A stretch of 49,528 bases of DNA from Rufibacter ruber (GTDB taxonomy: Bacteria; Bacteroidota; Bacteroidia; Cytophagales; Hymenobacteraceae), in assembly GCF_001647275.1 (NCBI RefSeq), contig NZ_LRMM01000035.1, positions 1 through 49,528 on the forward strand, read 5' to 3'. This document shows positions 34,089 through 42,073 of this stretch, in pieces; the stretch's first letter is position 1; every line of letters starts with the position of its first letter. Below the pieces are notes generated by a model. It was not told the origin of the DNA. It saw nothing but the letters and a program-made list of their open reading frames with translations, and did no database searches. The position numbers and the translations under genes are program-made.

Positions 34089-34388
34089 GTCCCCCTTTGA
34101 AGGGGGTAGGGGGATGAAAAAGGCGCATCAAATTAGAGCTGCTTTCCTTTTACTGCCTCTGCTGTTCCATATTTACAATCAGCCTCGTTTCTGATGCCTT
34201 GCGTAGGTACTCGGGGATTACAAATCCCCTTTCTCCTTACTTCCGAATTGCAAATCCGGAAGAGCGGCTTGGCTTTAGAAGCAGTATCACTTAGTCACGG
34301 AAGTAACTTCCGCGCCATAGATAGTGAAAAGCCAGAAATCTTATTCTCAGCAAAAGTCATCATCCCCCTACCCCCTTCAAAGGGGGAC
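34089..34388. repeat. 300-bp element bounded by perfect 28-bp inverted repeats
   Basis: Left arm 34089-34116 begins GTCCCCCTTTGAAGGGGGTA; the right arm 34361-34388 is its exact reverse complement. Each arm is itself built around CCCCTTTGAAGGGG. The interior holds GGGGATTACAAATCCCC (about 34213-34229) and TCCGAATTGCAAATCCGGA (about 34242-34260). No transposase or coding sequence inside. The same terminal sequence bounds the element at 39877-40045. Confidence 0.85.
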
Positions 34389-34406
34389 GGAAAGAATGAA
34401 GCCATC

Positions 34407-34455
34407 CTTTCCGTTTCTGGCCTGTTTTCTGAAAAATAAGCCAAAAACAGAAAGC
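34407..34455. repeat. Dispersed palindrome
   Basis: Arms CTTTCCGTTTCTGGCCTGTTTT and GAAAAATAAGCCAAAAACAGAAAG. It sits ten bases past the kdpC stop. Confidence 0.88.
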
Positions 34456-34464
34456 GGCCTTCAA

Positions 34465-35028
34465 TTACTTCAAAGCGTCCAGGGCCAGGTTGAGTTGCAG
34501 GACGTTCACTTTCTCAGGGCCTAAGATGCCTAAGAGCGGCGCTTCTACGTGTTGCTGCACCAGCGCCCGCACTTTCTGCTCGGGAAGGTTTCTGGCTTGG
34601 GCAACGCGGGCAACTTGCAAGTAAGCGGCTTCGGGGGAAAGGTGCGGGTCTAGGCCGGAGCCGGAGGCGGTCACCAGTTCGGCGGGAATCTGGGCGCGGG
34701 TCACGCCGGGGTTGTGGGCCAGAAACGTGTCGATGCGCGCTTGCACGGTGGTCAGGTAATCGGGGTTAGAGGGGCCTTTGTTGGAGCCTCCCGAGCCGGC
34801 CGCGTTGTAGTCCACCGCGGAGGGTCTTCCCTGGAAATACCCGTCCTGGGTGAACACCTGCCCTACGTTGGCGAAGCCAATTACTTGGCCGTTGCGCGAA
34901 ACGGTTTCCCCACCTCCGCCGCCCGACGAAAGTTTGCCGATGCCCGCCACCAGCACGGGGTACACGCCCGCCAGCAACACCAGCAGCACCAAGGTCAATT
35001 TAATAGAGGCGATTAAATACGTTTTCAT
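34465..35028 (-). CDS. kdpC: Potassium-transporting ATPase subunit KdpC
   Basis: 187 residues. One membrane helix (about 9-31), then the periplasmic-side domain with FTQDGYFQGRPSAVDYNAAG, SGSGLDPHLSPEAAYLQVAR and LGILGPEKVNVLQLNLALD, all KdpC hallmarks. It stabilises the KdpFABC complex. It starts 23 bp past the kdpB stop, and a dispersed palindrome fills that gap. Confidence 0.96.
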   Translation of the reverse strand: MKTYLIASIKLTLVLLVLLAGVYPVLVAGIGKLSSGGGGGETVSRNGQVIGFANVGQVFTQDGYFQGRPSAVDYNAAGSGGSNKGPSNPDYLTTVQARIDTFLAHNPGVTRAQIPAELVTASGSGLDPHLSPEAAYLQVARVAQARNLPEQKVRALVQQHVEAPLLGILGPEKVNVLQLNLALDALK

Positions 35029-35033
35029 GTGAT

Positions 35034-35074
35034 TACGTTTTTGAGCTGTTTTTAGAAAAAGAGGCCTAAAACGG
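35034..35074. repeat. Dispersed palindrome overlapping the 3' end of kdpB
   Basis: Arms ACGTTTTTGAGCTGTTTTT and AAAAAGAGGCCTAAAACGGCG. The stop codon and the last seven or so codons of kdpB (AVLGLFF) lie inside it. Confidence 0.82.
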
Positions 35075-37109
35075 CGTCTATGAGTTTAATACCAATGAAC
35101 GGGGCCACCACGCCGCCCACACCGTAGAGCAGCAGGTTCCGGCGAAGCAGCGCACTTGCCCCGATGGGTTTGTAGGCCACGCCGCGCAAGGCCAGCGGAA
35201 TGAGCAGCGGAATGATGATGGCGTTGAAAATGACCGCACTCAGAATGGCGCTCTCGGGGCTGTTGAGGCCCATGATGTTCAGGCCTTGCAGGGCGGGAAT
35301 GGCCACAATGAAGAGCGCGGGCACAATGGCGAAGTACTTGGCCACGTCATTGGCGATGGAGAACGTGGTGAGCGTGCCGCGGGTGATGAGCAACTGTTTG
35401 CCAATTTCCACAATCTCAATGAGCTTGGTGGGGTCGTTGTCCAGGTCCACCATGTTGCCCGCCTCTTTGGCCGCCTGCGTGCCCGAGTTCATGGCCACCC
35501 CCACATCGGCCTGGGCCAGGGCCGGCGCGTCATTGGTGCCGTCGCCCATCATGGCCACCAGTTTGCCCGCGGCCTGCTCTTTCTTGATGTAGTTGAGCTT
35601 GTCTTCGGGCGTGGCCTCGGCAATGAAATCATCTACGCCCGCTTTCTCGGCAATGAATTTGGCGGTGAGCGGGTTGTCGCCGGTCACCATCACGGTTTTC
35701 ACGCCCATCTTCCGAAGGCGCTCAAAACGTTCCTGAATGCCGGGTTTGATGATGTCCTCCAGCTGAATCACGCCCTGCACTTTCTCGTTCTCGGTGACCA
35801 CCAGCGGCGTGCCCCCGTTGGCGGCAATCTCGTTCACTTTCTCGGCCACGGCCTTGGGGTAGGTGTTGCCCGCGTTCTCGGTGAGGCGGCGCATGGAGTC
35901 AGAAGCACCTTTCCTGATGCGTAAACCGTTGGGCAAATCAAGGCCGCTGGACCGGGTTTCGGCGGAGAACTTGATGAACTGCACCTGGCTTAAATCGGGC
36001 ATGGGCACTTCCACGCGCTGCTGCTGGGCCAACTCCAGAATGGATTTCCCCTCGGGCGTATCATCAGAAATAGAACTGAGCACGGCTTTGGACACGAACT
36101 CCCGCTCCTCCACACCCGGCGCGGGCCAGAACCTGGTGGCTTTCCGGTTCCCGATGGTGATGGTGCCCGTTTTGTCCAGCAGCAGCGTGTCAATGTCGCC
36201 GGCAGTTTCCACGGCCTTGCCCGATTTGGTAATCACGTTCGCCCGCAGCGCCCGGTCCATGCCCGCAATCCCGATGGCCGAGAGCAAGCCCCCGATGGTG
36301 GTGGGAATGAGGCATACAAACAGGGCTATGAGCGAGGCGATGGTAATGGGCGTGTTGGCGTACTCCGCGAAGGGCTGCAGGGTCACGCACACAATGATGA
36401 ACACCAGCGTAAAGCCCGCCAGCAGAATGGTAAGCGCAATCTCATTGGGGGTTTTCTGGCGGCTCGCGCCTTCCACCAGCGCAATCATCTTGTCCAGGAA
36501 CGACTCACCGGGGGCGGTAGTCACGCGCACCACAATGCGGTCTGAGAGCACCTTGGTCCCACCCGTCACCGACGATTTATCGCCGCCCGCCTCGCGTATC
36601 ACCGGTGCAGATTCGCCCGTGATGGCCGACTCGTCAATAGAAGCCAAACCTTCAATGATTTCGCCGTCCGTGGGAATAATATCGCCGGGTTCGGCCAGGA
36701 AAATATCGCCTTTCTGGAGCGCGGCAGAGCTGACGGTTTCAATGACTTCAGACTGGTTTCCGCCTCTTTTGGTGAGTTTTTTGGCGGGCGTGTCCTGGCG
36801 CGTTTTCCGCAGCGATTCGGCCTGGGCCTTGCCCCGCGCCTCGGCAATGGCCTCGGCGAAGTTGGCGAACAGAAGCGTGAGCAGCAGAATGAGAAACACC
36901 AGAAAGTTGTAGCCCAAGGTGCCCTGGTTCTGGCTGCCCATGGCCACGCCCACCGTCACCAGCAGCATGATGACGGTGCCAATCTCCACGGTGAACATCA
37001 CCGGGTTCTTGATGAGGTAGCGGGGATTCAGTTTTATCACCGACTGCTTGAGCGCCTCGCGTACCAGCGGACCTTCCAGCAGCCCCATTTGTCTTTTTTG
37101 CACAGACAT
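35052..37109 (-). CDS. kdpB: Potassium-transporting ATPase ATP-binding subunit KdpB
   Basis: 685-residue P-type ATPase. Actuator motif TGES ([11 protein letters not shown]), phosphorylation site DKTGTIT, nucleotide-domain KGAS (IRKGASDSM) and hinge [20 protein letters not shown], with membrane helices at the N-terminus, centre and C-terminus. All catalytic residues are present. The C-terminus ([15 protein letters not shown]) is encoded partly by a dispersed palindrome and is slightly shorter than the usual LID...LGLV ending. Confidence 0.97.
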   Translation of the reverse strand: MSVQKRQMGLLEGPLVREALKQSVIKLNPRYLIKNPVMFTVEIGTVIMLLVTVGVAMGSQNQGTLGYNFLVFLILLLTLLFANFAEAIAEARGKAQAESLRKTRQDTPAKKLTKRGGNQSEVIETVSSAALQKGDIFLAEPGDIIPTDGEIIEGLASIDESAITGESAPVIREAGGDKSSVTGGTKVLSDRIVVRVTTAPGESFLDKMIALVEGASRQKTPNEIALTILLAGFTLVFIIVCVTLQPFAEYANTPITIASLIALFVCLIPTTIGGLLSAIGIAGMDRALRANVITKSGKAVETAGDIDTLLLDKTGTITIGNRKATRFWPAPGVEEREFVSKAVLSSISDDTPEGKSILELAQQQRVEVPMPDLSQVQFIKFSAETRSSGLDLPNGLRIRKGASDSMRRLTENAGNTYPKAVAEKVNEIAANGGTPLVVTENEKVQGVIQLEDIIKPGIQERFERLRKMGVKTVMVTGDNPLTAKFIAEKAGVDDFIAEATPEDKLNYIKKEQAAGKLVAMMGDGTNDAPALAQADVGVAMNSGTQAAKEAGNMVDLDNDPTKLIEIVEIGKQLLITRGTLTTFSIANDVAKYFAIVPALFIVAIPALQGLNIMGLNSPESAILSAVIFNAIIIPLLIPLALRGVAYKPIGASALLRRNLLLYGVGGVVAPFIGIKLIDAVLGLFF

Positions 37110-37149
37110 GTTTTCTAGGATTGAATAAGTGAAGAGGATGCCCGCCCGG

Positions 37150-37198
37150 GAGTTTGCGTTTTTGGCCTGTTTTGGGAAAAAGAGCCGCTAAACGCAAA
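37150..37198. repeat. Dispersed palindrome
   Basis: Arms AGTTTGCGTTTTTGGCCTGTTTT and AAAAAGAGCCGCTAAACGCAAAC. It lies in the 112-bp gap between kdpA and kdpB, inside the operon. Confidence 0.87.
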
Positions 37199-37221
37199 CC
37201 TCCGCCGGGGCACCGAAGGGT

Positions 37222-38937
37222 TTAGTAAATAGTGAAGTATTCGGCCAGCGGCCCCAGCACCAGCGCGGGGAAGAACGCCAGCGCGGCGATGATGAGAATG
37301 ACGGCAAGCGTCATGAACCCGAAGGTGGCGGTATCTGTGCGCAGCGTACCCGCCGACTCCGGTACGTAGCGTTTGCGCGCCAGCAGACCCGCAATGGCCA
37401 CCGGCCCGATGATGGGCAGAAAGCGCCCCAGCAGCAGCACAAAGCCCGTGCTCACGTTCCAGAACACGTTGTTGTCGCCCAGCCCCTCAAAGCCGGAACC
37501 GTTGTTGGCCGCCGAGGACGTGAACTCATACAGCATCTCGGAGAAGCCGTGGAAACCCGGGTTGTTGAGCCAGGCCGAGGGTTTCACCGCCCAATCGGCG
37601 TTGGGGTAAGTGGTGTGCGTGAAGCAGGCCAGCGCGGTGCCCGCCAGAATGAGCAGCGGATGCAACAGCGCAATAATGGTCGCGATTTTCATCTCGCGGG
37701 CCTCCACCTTCTTGCCCAGAAACTCGGGCGTACGCCCCACCATCAGGCCCGAGATGAACACCGCAATGATGAGGAAGATGAAGTAGTTGAGAATGCCCAC
37801 TCCGCAGCCGCCGTAGAAGCAGTTGATGAACATGCCCAGCAGTTGCATGGCCCCGCTCAGCGGCATGGTGCTGTCATGCATGGAATTCACCGAGCCCGTG
37901 GAGATGATAGTAGTTACCGTGCTCCAGTATGCCGAGATGGCCGGTCCGAAGCGTACTTCCTTGCCTTCCATGGCACCCGTGGGTTGCAGCAGGTGCAGCT
38001 GGGCCAGAGTAGGACTGCCGCCCGTTTCGCTCAACAGCATGGGCACCAACAACAGCAGCATGCCCACCGTCATAACCCCGAAGATGGTCCAGGCCAGTTT
38101 CTTGCGCCGGATGTACACGCCAAAGGTGATGACCATGGCGATGGGGATGAGCACCTGCGCCACCAATTCGGTCATGTTGGTGAGGTAATTGGGGTTCTCC
38201 AGCGGGTGCGCCGAATTCACCCCGAACCAGCCGCCGCCGTTCGTGCCCAAATGTTTAATGGCAATCATGCCCGCCGCCGGACCTCTGGACACCTGCACCG
38301 AGTCGCCTTGCAGCGTCACGATCTCGGCTTTGCCGTCAAAACTGGTGGGCGTGCCGTTGAAGGCCAGAATAGCGGCAATGACCAAACAGATTGGCAGCAG
38401 AATGCGGGTGCAGCTCAAGACCAGGTAACGGAAGAAGTTGCCCAGTTTCTCGGAGCTTTTCTCCTTAAAGGCGTTAAACACCACCACCACAGCCGCCATG
38501 CCCGTCGCCGCCGACACAAACTGCAGGAACGTAATCACGGTCAGTTGGGAAAAGTACGTGAGGCCCGTCTCGCCGGAATAGTGTTGTAGGTTACAGTTCA
38601 CCAGAAAGGAAATGGCGGTGTTGAAAGCCAGATCCGGGGGCATGGAAGGGTTGCCGTCGGGGTTGAGCGGCAGGCTGCCCTGGGTAAGCAGAATCACAAA
38701 CGCCAGTACAAACCACACCAGGTTAATGGTGAGCAGGGCCAGCAGATGCTGTTTCCAGTTCATTTCGCGGTTGGGGTCAATGCCCGAGACACGGTAGAGC
38801 AAACGCTCCAGCGGCACCATAAAATCCAGCAGGGTCTTCTGGCCCTGGTACACGCGGGCAATGTATTTCCCCAGCGGAATGGCCAGCGCCAGGGTGAGCA
38901 GGTACGTCACCAGGACGCCTAGTAGTTCAGTTGACAT
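37222..38937 (-). CDS. kdpA: Potassium-transporting ATPase potassium-binding subunit KdpA
   Basis: 571 residues, about ten membrane helices. Selectivity-filter-type segments such as TGLTYFSQL, HLGTNGGGWFGVNSAHPLEN and EFTSSAANNGSGFEGLGDN are visible. It forms the potassium channel-like part of KdpFABC. It starts 48 bp after the kdpF stop. Length is typical. Confidence 0.97.
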   Translation of the reverse strand: MSTELLGVLVTYLLTLALAIPLGKYIARVYQGQKTLLDFMVPLERLLYRVSGIDPNREMNWKQHLLALLTINLVWFVLAFVILLTQGSLPLNPDGNPSMPPDLAFNTAISFLVNCNLQHYSGETGLTYFSQLTVITFLQFVSAATGMAAVVVVFNAFKEKSSEKLGNFFRYLVLSCTRILLPICLVIAAILAFNGTPTSFDGKAEIVTLQGDSVQVSRGPAAGMIAIKHLGTNGGGWFGVNSAHPLENPNYLTNMTELVAQVLIPIAMVITFGVYIRRKKLAWTIFGVMTVGMLLLLVPMLLSETGGSPTLAQLHLLQPTGAMEGKEVRFGPAISAYWSTVTTIISTGSVNSMHDSTMPLSGAMQLLGMFINCFYGGCGVGILNYFIFLIIAVFISGLMVGRTPEFLGKKVEAREMKIATIIALLHPLLILAGTALACFTHTTYPNADWAVKPSAWLNNPGFHGFSEMLYEFTSSAANNGSGFEGLGDNNVFWNVSTGFVLLLGRFLPIIGPVAIAGLLARKRYVPESAGTLRTDTATFGFMTLAVILIIAALAFFPALVLGPLAEYFTIY

Positions 38938-38985
38938 GAATTGAGTTGTCTTTTTTACAGTAGATAAAAGGGAAGAGCGGGCGGC

Positions 38986-39066
38986 TTAGAATTTTTCAGG
39001 CCGCAGGAGCACGTAGCACAGATAGCCGAAGGTGGCTAGGCTCAAAAGGAAAAGAAGGAGCATCAT
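38986..39066 (-). CDS. kdpF: KdpF small subunit
   Basis: 26 residues, MMLLLFLLSLATFGYLCYVL followed by LRPEKF: a single membrane helix ending in the YxLLxPExF signature of KdpF, which packs against KdpA and stabilises the complex. Position immediately before kdpA supports it. The second Met (39063) could equally be the start. Confidence 0.9.
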   Translation of the reverse strand: MMLLLFLLSLATFGYLCYVLLRPEKF

Positions 39067-39093
39067 AGCGTTGAATTAGATAAGTAGAAATGG

Positions 39094-39447
39094 TTAAGGC
39101 AGCTGGGCATAGGTGAGCTGCTGGGCACAACGCGTTAAGGCCGGCCCCAGCAGAATCCTGAGCTGCATGGAAAGTTGGGAGTTCTGGTACAGGTGAAGCG
39201 CGTAGAGGTAGCTGTTCTGCAGGGCCGCCTGCACGCGCTGGTCGCCGTGTTGCCACAGGTGGTTAGCGTGCTGGAAACACCGCCGCACCTGCGCCAGGTC
39301 CTGTTGGTCAATGAACCGGTTGGTGAACCGCGCGAAGCACGACAGCTGCCGGTACATGTTGCGTTTGCACTCGGTGTCTTCCAGCTCCGGCGTGAGCTCG
39401 GGGAACTCCCGCTCCAGCTCGGCCAGTACTTGGTAATGCTCAATCAT
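39094..39447 (-). CDS. Unknown small soluble protein of the Kdp operon
   Basis: 117 residues, no signal peptide; helical, with several Cys and His residues (CKRNMYRQLSCFARF). The ATG at 39447 is chosen because it follows the stop of the 31-residue peptide (39458) by ten bases, whereas the earlier ATG at 39480 would overlap it. Sandwiched between two short membrane peptides at the head of the kdp operon, so a role in assembling or regulating the pump is plausible but unproven. I recall similar proteins beside kdp genes in Hymenobacter relatives, without a function. Confidence 0.7.
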   Translation of the reverse strand: MIEHYQVLAELEREFPELTPELEDTECKRNMYRQLSCFARFTNRFIDQQDLAQVRRCFQHANHLWQHGDQRVQAALQNSYLYALHLYQNSQLSMQLRILLGPALTRCAQQLTYAQLP

Positions 39448-39457
39448 GGCTGCCGCG

Positions 39458-39553
39458 TTACACGTGGTCAAAAAAGTCAACCGCCCTGAAAAAGAGCCAG
39501 AAGCACAGCAGCCCGGAGGCCAGCAAAAGAGAGATAAGCAGTAAAGGGTCCAT
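39458..39553 (-). CDS. 31-residue single-helix membrane peptide, first gene of the kdp operon
   Basis: MDPLLLISLLLASGLLCFWL followed by FFRAVDFFDHV: one membrane helix, then an aromatic/acidic tail. It resembles KdpF in size and topology but lacks the RPExF ending. Similar very short proteins ending in a FFxxxDFFE-like tail occur next to kdp genes in Bacteroidota, by recollection. It starts about 20 bp past the predicted transcription start of a sigma-54-like promoter and is followed by the 117-residue gene, then kdpF. Confidence 0.72.
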   Translation of the reverse strand: MDPLLLISLLLASGLLCFWLFFRAVDFFDHV

Positions 39554-39582
39554 AGAAATTTTTAAATGGTTCTGCTCCCCTA

Positions 39583-39600
39583 TTGCCAAGCCGTGTGCCA
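39583..39600 (-). promoter_or_regulatory. Sigma-54-like (-24/-12) promoter of the kdp operon
   Basis: Minus strand TGGCAC-ACGGC-TTGGCA. The -24 half TGGCAC is exact. The -12 half is TTGG instead of the consensus TTGC, with the correct five-base gap between TGGCAC and TTG. The predicted start is about 39573, some 20 bp before the first ORF. The neighbouring upstream gene encodes a sigma-54 activator. Confidence 0.6.
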
Positions 39601-39650
39601 AAACTAGCTGTTGCTTAGGTGTTCCCTGTAAGTCCTTGATTTACAATCCT

Positions 39651-39688
39651 ATTTTTAGCCTGATGTCCAAAAAGGAGCCGCAAAACGG
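39651..39688. repeat. Dispersed palindrome, degenerate
   Basis: ATTTTTAGCCTGATGTCC and AAAAAGGAGCCGCAAAACGG. Eroded copy directly next to the 17-bp palindrome at 39688. Confidence 0.6.
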
Positions 39689-39724
39689 CAAGGGCACCCT
39701 ACCAAAATGGTAGGGTGCCCTTGC
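39688..39724. promoter_or_regulatory. Perfect 17-bp palindrome upstream of the kdp promoter
   Basis: GCAAGGGCACCCTACCA, a three-base loop AAA and the exact reverse complement. Its centre lies about 130 bp upstream of the predicted kdp transcription start, a usual distance for the activator sites of sigma-54 regulators. It could alternatively be a terminator for the regulator gene, but no T-run follows on the minus strand. Confidence 0.5.
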
Positions 39725-39876
39725 GTTTTGAAAAGAAGACAGGCGGTTTGAGTTATATTTCAGGTTGTAATGGGAAGCAGTGGAACCCACCCCTACCCCT
39801 CCCAGGAGGGGAATTATCAGCTAGAGAAGGGAGAACGTTGAGCATCCTTTTAAAGGAGCCTCTACACCTTTTTGCA

Positions 39877-40045
39877 CGCATTCCGTCCCCCTTTGAAGGG
39901 GGTTGGGGGAGACCAAAGCTGGTGAAGAACCGTCTGTTCCAGCTATGTAAAAGGAAAAGCCGATTCTCGGGAATGCGTAATCCTGTATGAGTAGAACTGC
40001 ACGAGTAATCATCCCCCTGCCCCCTTCAAAGGGGGACGGAATGCG
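39877..40045. repeat. Inner 169-bp element with 34-bp inverted ends
   Basis: Left arm 39877-39910 begins CGCATTCCGTCCCCCTTTGA; the right arm 40012-40045 matches its reverse complement at 32 of 34 positions. The interior has no ORF. Its ends share CCCCTTTGAAGGGGG with the element at 34089-34388. Confidence 0.85.
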
Positions 40046-40071
40046 TGAATAAAGCTAGACTCCCTCGGCTG

Positions 40072-40167
40072 TTCGGGATTTGTAATCCCCGATGCAGTTC
40101 AAACAGTACCGAATCGGGGATTACAAATCCCCGACTCATTTGCTCCCGGATTGCAAATCCGGATGAG
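40072..40167. repeat. Cluster of ATTACAAAT and ATTGCAAAT palindromes
   Basis: TCGGGATTTGTAATCCCCGA (from about 40072) and ATCGGGGATTACAAATCCCC (from about 40112) are inverted copies of one palindrome. A third unit, CTCCCGGATTGCAAATCCGG, follows near 40142. The same two motifs occur together in the element at 34089-34388. Confidence 0.75.
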
Positions 40168-40364
40168 CTTGCTTTTTGGTAAACTTACCAGACATGTCTT
40201 CAAAGGGAACAAACTCCGTGAATAAAGCTAGACATAGCTTCCTTCTGCCAACTTTTCTTTTTCTGCTACTGTTGCCGGAAACTCCCCTCCTGGGAGGGGT
40301 AGGGGTGGGTAAAGCGGCATTAGACTTGTACCGCAAGCGTGGATGAAATCAAAGACGAATCATT

Positions 40365-40410
40365 TTTCTGTTTTTGCCCTGAATTCAGAAAAACAGCCGC
40401 TAAACGGAAA
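40365..40410. repeat. Dispersed palindrome
   Basis: Arms TTTTTCTGTTTTTGCCCTG and AAAACAGCCGCTAAACGGAAA, with AATTCAG in the loop. About 40 bp past the regulator gene stop. Confidence 0.82.
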
Positions 40411-40448
40411 CTACAACAGATGCTAGCGCCAAATACACCAAGCGAGGT

Positions 40449-41816
40449 TTAGTGAACGTCTCCCAAACCGTATTCCTGAATCTTCCGGTACAGCGTGGTC
40501 AAGCCGATGTGGAGCAGGCGGGCGGTTTCGGTTTTGTTGCCGCTGGTCTGCGCCAGAATCTTGCGGATGTGGTTTTTCTCCACCGTACTCAGGGCGGTGT
40601 CGCTTTCCACGGCTCCTGCGGCAGTGTTCAGCGGCCAGAACTCTGCGGGCAGGAAATCGGGGGTGAGGGTATCGCCCTCGGCGAGGATAACGGCGCGCTC
40701 CAGCACATTTTTCAGCTCCCGGATGTTGCCTTTCCAGGGATAGGCCTGCAGCTTCTGCATGAATTCGGGGCTGAGGTGCTGCAGCCGGGGGTTGAGCTTG
40801 GCGGCGAAAACTTGCAGGAAATATTTGGCCAGCGTGGGAATGTCTTCTTTGCGTTCGCGCAAGGTGGGCACCCGCACCTTGAACACTGAGAGGCGGTAGT
40901 ACAAATCTGGACGGAAGTGACCGGCCTCGGCCTCGGCGGCCATGTCGCGGTTGGTGGCGGCTACCAGCCGGAGGTTCACCTGAATGGGTTTGGTATCGCC
41001 GAGCTTGGTGAAGGTCTGCGTTTCCAGCACGCGCAGGAATTTGGCCTGCAGCTCGGCGGGCATCTCCCCTACCTCGTCCAGAAACAGCGTGCCGGTGTGG
41101 GCTTCCTCCAGCAGGCCTTTTTTGTCAGTCATGGCTCCCGTGAAAGCCCCTTTTTTGTACCCGAACAGCTCCGACTCCAGTAAATCTTTGGGGAAGGCAC
41201 TGCAGTTGAGGGCAAGAAACGGTTTCCCGCGCCGCGTGCTGGCCTGGTGAATGGCCTGTGCGAAGAGTTCCTTGCCCGTGCCCGTCTCCCCTTCCAGCAA
41301 TACCGTGGAATCTGTAGGTGCTACTTTTGCCGTCAAGTCCTTGGCCTGCCGCAACGCGGGCGAGGTACCCAAAATACTATCCAGGCTGTACTTCACGCCC
41401 ACCTGTTTCTCCAGCTCCCGGATGCGCCGCTGCAAGCTGGCTTTCTCCATGGCCCGTTCCACCACCACCAGCAGTTGGTCGTCTGAGTCGCCTTTGGTGA
41501 GGTAGTCAAACGCGCCCATCTTCATGGCCGTCACCCCGTCCTGGATGGTGCCGTAGGCGGTCATGAGAATCACCTCGGCTTGCGGGTACTTCTGCTTTAC
41601 TTTCTGGAGTACGTTGAGGCCGTGATCATCGGGGAGCTTCACATCAGAGAGCACCACCCATACATCTTGGGCGTGCTGTTGCAGCATTTCCAGCGCTGCG
41701 TGGGCCGTGGCCGCTTGCCGCACGTGGTAGCCTTCCAGTTCCAGCACCCGCCCCAACACGTGGCGCAGGCGCTCTTCATCGTCAATCAGCAATAGTTCTC
41801 CCGGGTATTTTGCCAT
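40449..41816 (-). CDS. NtrC-family sigma-54 response regulator
   Basis: 455 residues from ATG 41816 (an in-frame ATG two codons earlier is equally possible). Receiver domain about 8-122 with LLIDDEE and the phosphoacceptor Asp in LSDVKLPD (residue 58 from this start); AAA+ domain about 140-375 with LLEGETGTGKE, the sigma-54-contacting GAFTGA in GYKKGAFTGAMTD, and GTLFLDEVGEMP; Fis-type helix-turn-helix at the end (KTETARLLHIGLTTLYRKIQ). It activates sigma-54 promoters when phosphorylated. Adjacent to the kdp operon and its TGGCAC-N5-TTGG promoter, it probably replaces KdpE as the kdp activator. Confidence 0.93.
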   Translation of the reverse strand: MAKYPGELLLIDDEERLRHVLGRVLELEGYHVRQAATAHAALEMLQQHAQDVWVVLSDVKLPDDHGLNVLQKVKQKYPQAEVILMTAYGTIQDGVTAMKMGAFDYLTKGDSDDQLLVVVERAMEKASLQRRIRELEKQVGVKYSLDSILGTSPALRQAKDLTAKVAPTDSTVLLEGETGTGKELFAQAIHQASTRRGKPFLALNCSAFPKDLLESELFGYKKGAFTGAMTDKKGLLEEAHTGTLFLDEVGEMPAELQAKFLRVLETQTFTKLGDTKPIQVNLRLVAATNRDMAAEAEAGHFRPDLYYRLSVFKVRVPTLRERKEDIPTLAKYFLQVFAAKLNPRLQHLSPEFMQKLQAYPWKGNIRELKNVLERAVILAEGDTLTPDFLPAEFWPLNTAAGAVESDTALSTVEKNHIRKILAQTSGNKTETARLLHIGLTTLYRKIQEYGLGDVH

Positions 41817-41906
41817 GAGCATGGGTTTGTGGTTGCGAAGCTAAGGAGTTGGAGGGAGAAAAGGAGAAGTTGAAGAATACTATTTACCCCAACATCAATA
41901 GGAGCA

Positions 41907-41936
41907 CAAAAATAGGCCCCAAGATTCCTGTTCAAT
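41907..41936 (-). promoter_or_regulatory. Candidate promoter of the sigma-54 regulator gene
   Basis: Minus-strand ATTG (41936-41933), an 18-base spacer and TATTTTTG (41914-41907). The -7 box is exact; the -33 box has one mismatch. Confidence 0.5.
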
Positions 41937-42073
41937 TTCAGATCTATTTATAGTTTTCAATTAGCTTTGAAATTCAAAAGTTTATTTGATGCGTCTCGGC
42001 AAAATGGCAGTAAAATTCTATATATTAATTTCTTAACTTGCCCTTTATATAGTATTGATTAATCCGCTGTCTT

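Larger units (their letters stand above)
39785..40310. repeat. Nested inverted-repeat block (outer arms 28 bp, perfect)
   Basis: The outer left arm 39785-39812 (ACCCACCCCTACCCCTCCCA plus eight bases) and outer right arm 40283-40310 are exact reverse complements, 470 bp apart. Inside lie the second pair at 39877/40012, paired GGGATTTGTAATCCCC-type palindromes near 40072-40133, and a direct repeat of GTGAATAAAGCTAGAC (40045-40060 and 40218-40233). No gene is seen in the block, which fills the gap between the regulator gene and the kdp promoter region. Confidence 0.85.

Noticed and set aside
34089-34388. Insertion sequence
   Set aside because: Too short and without any coding sequence for a transposase. 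Kept only as a possible non-autonomous element.
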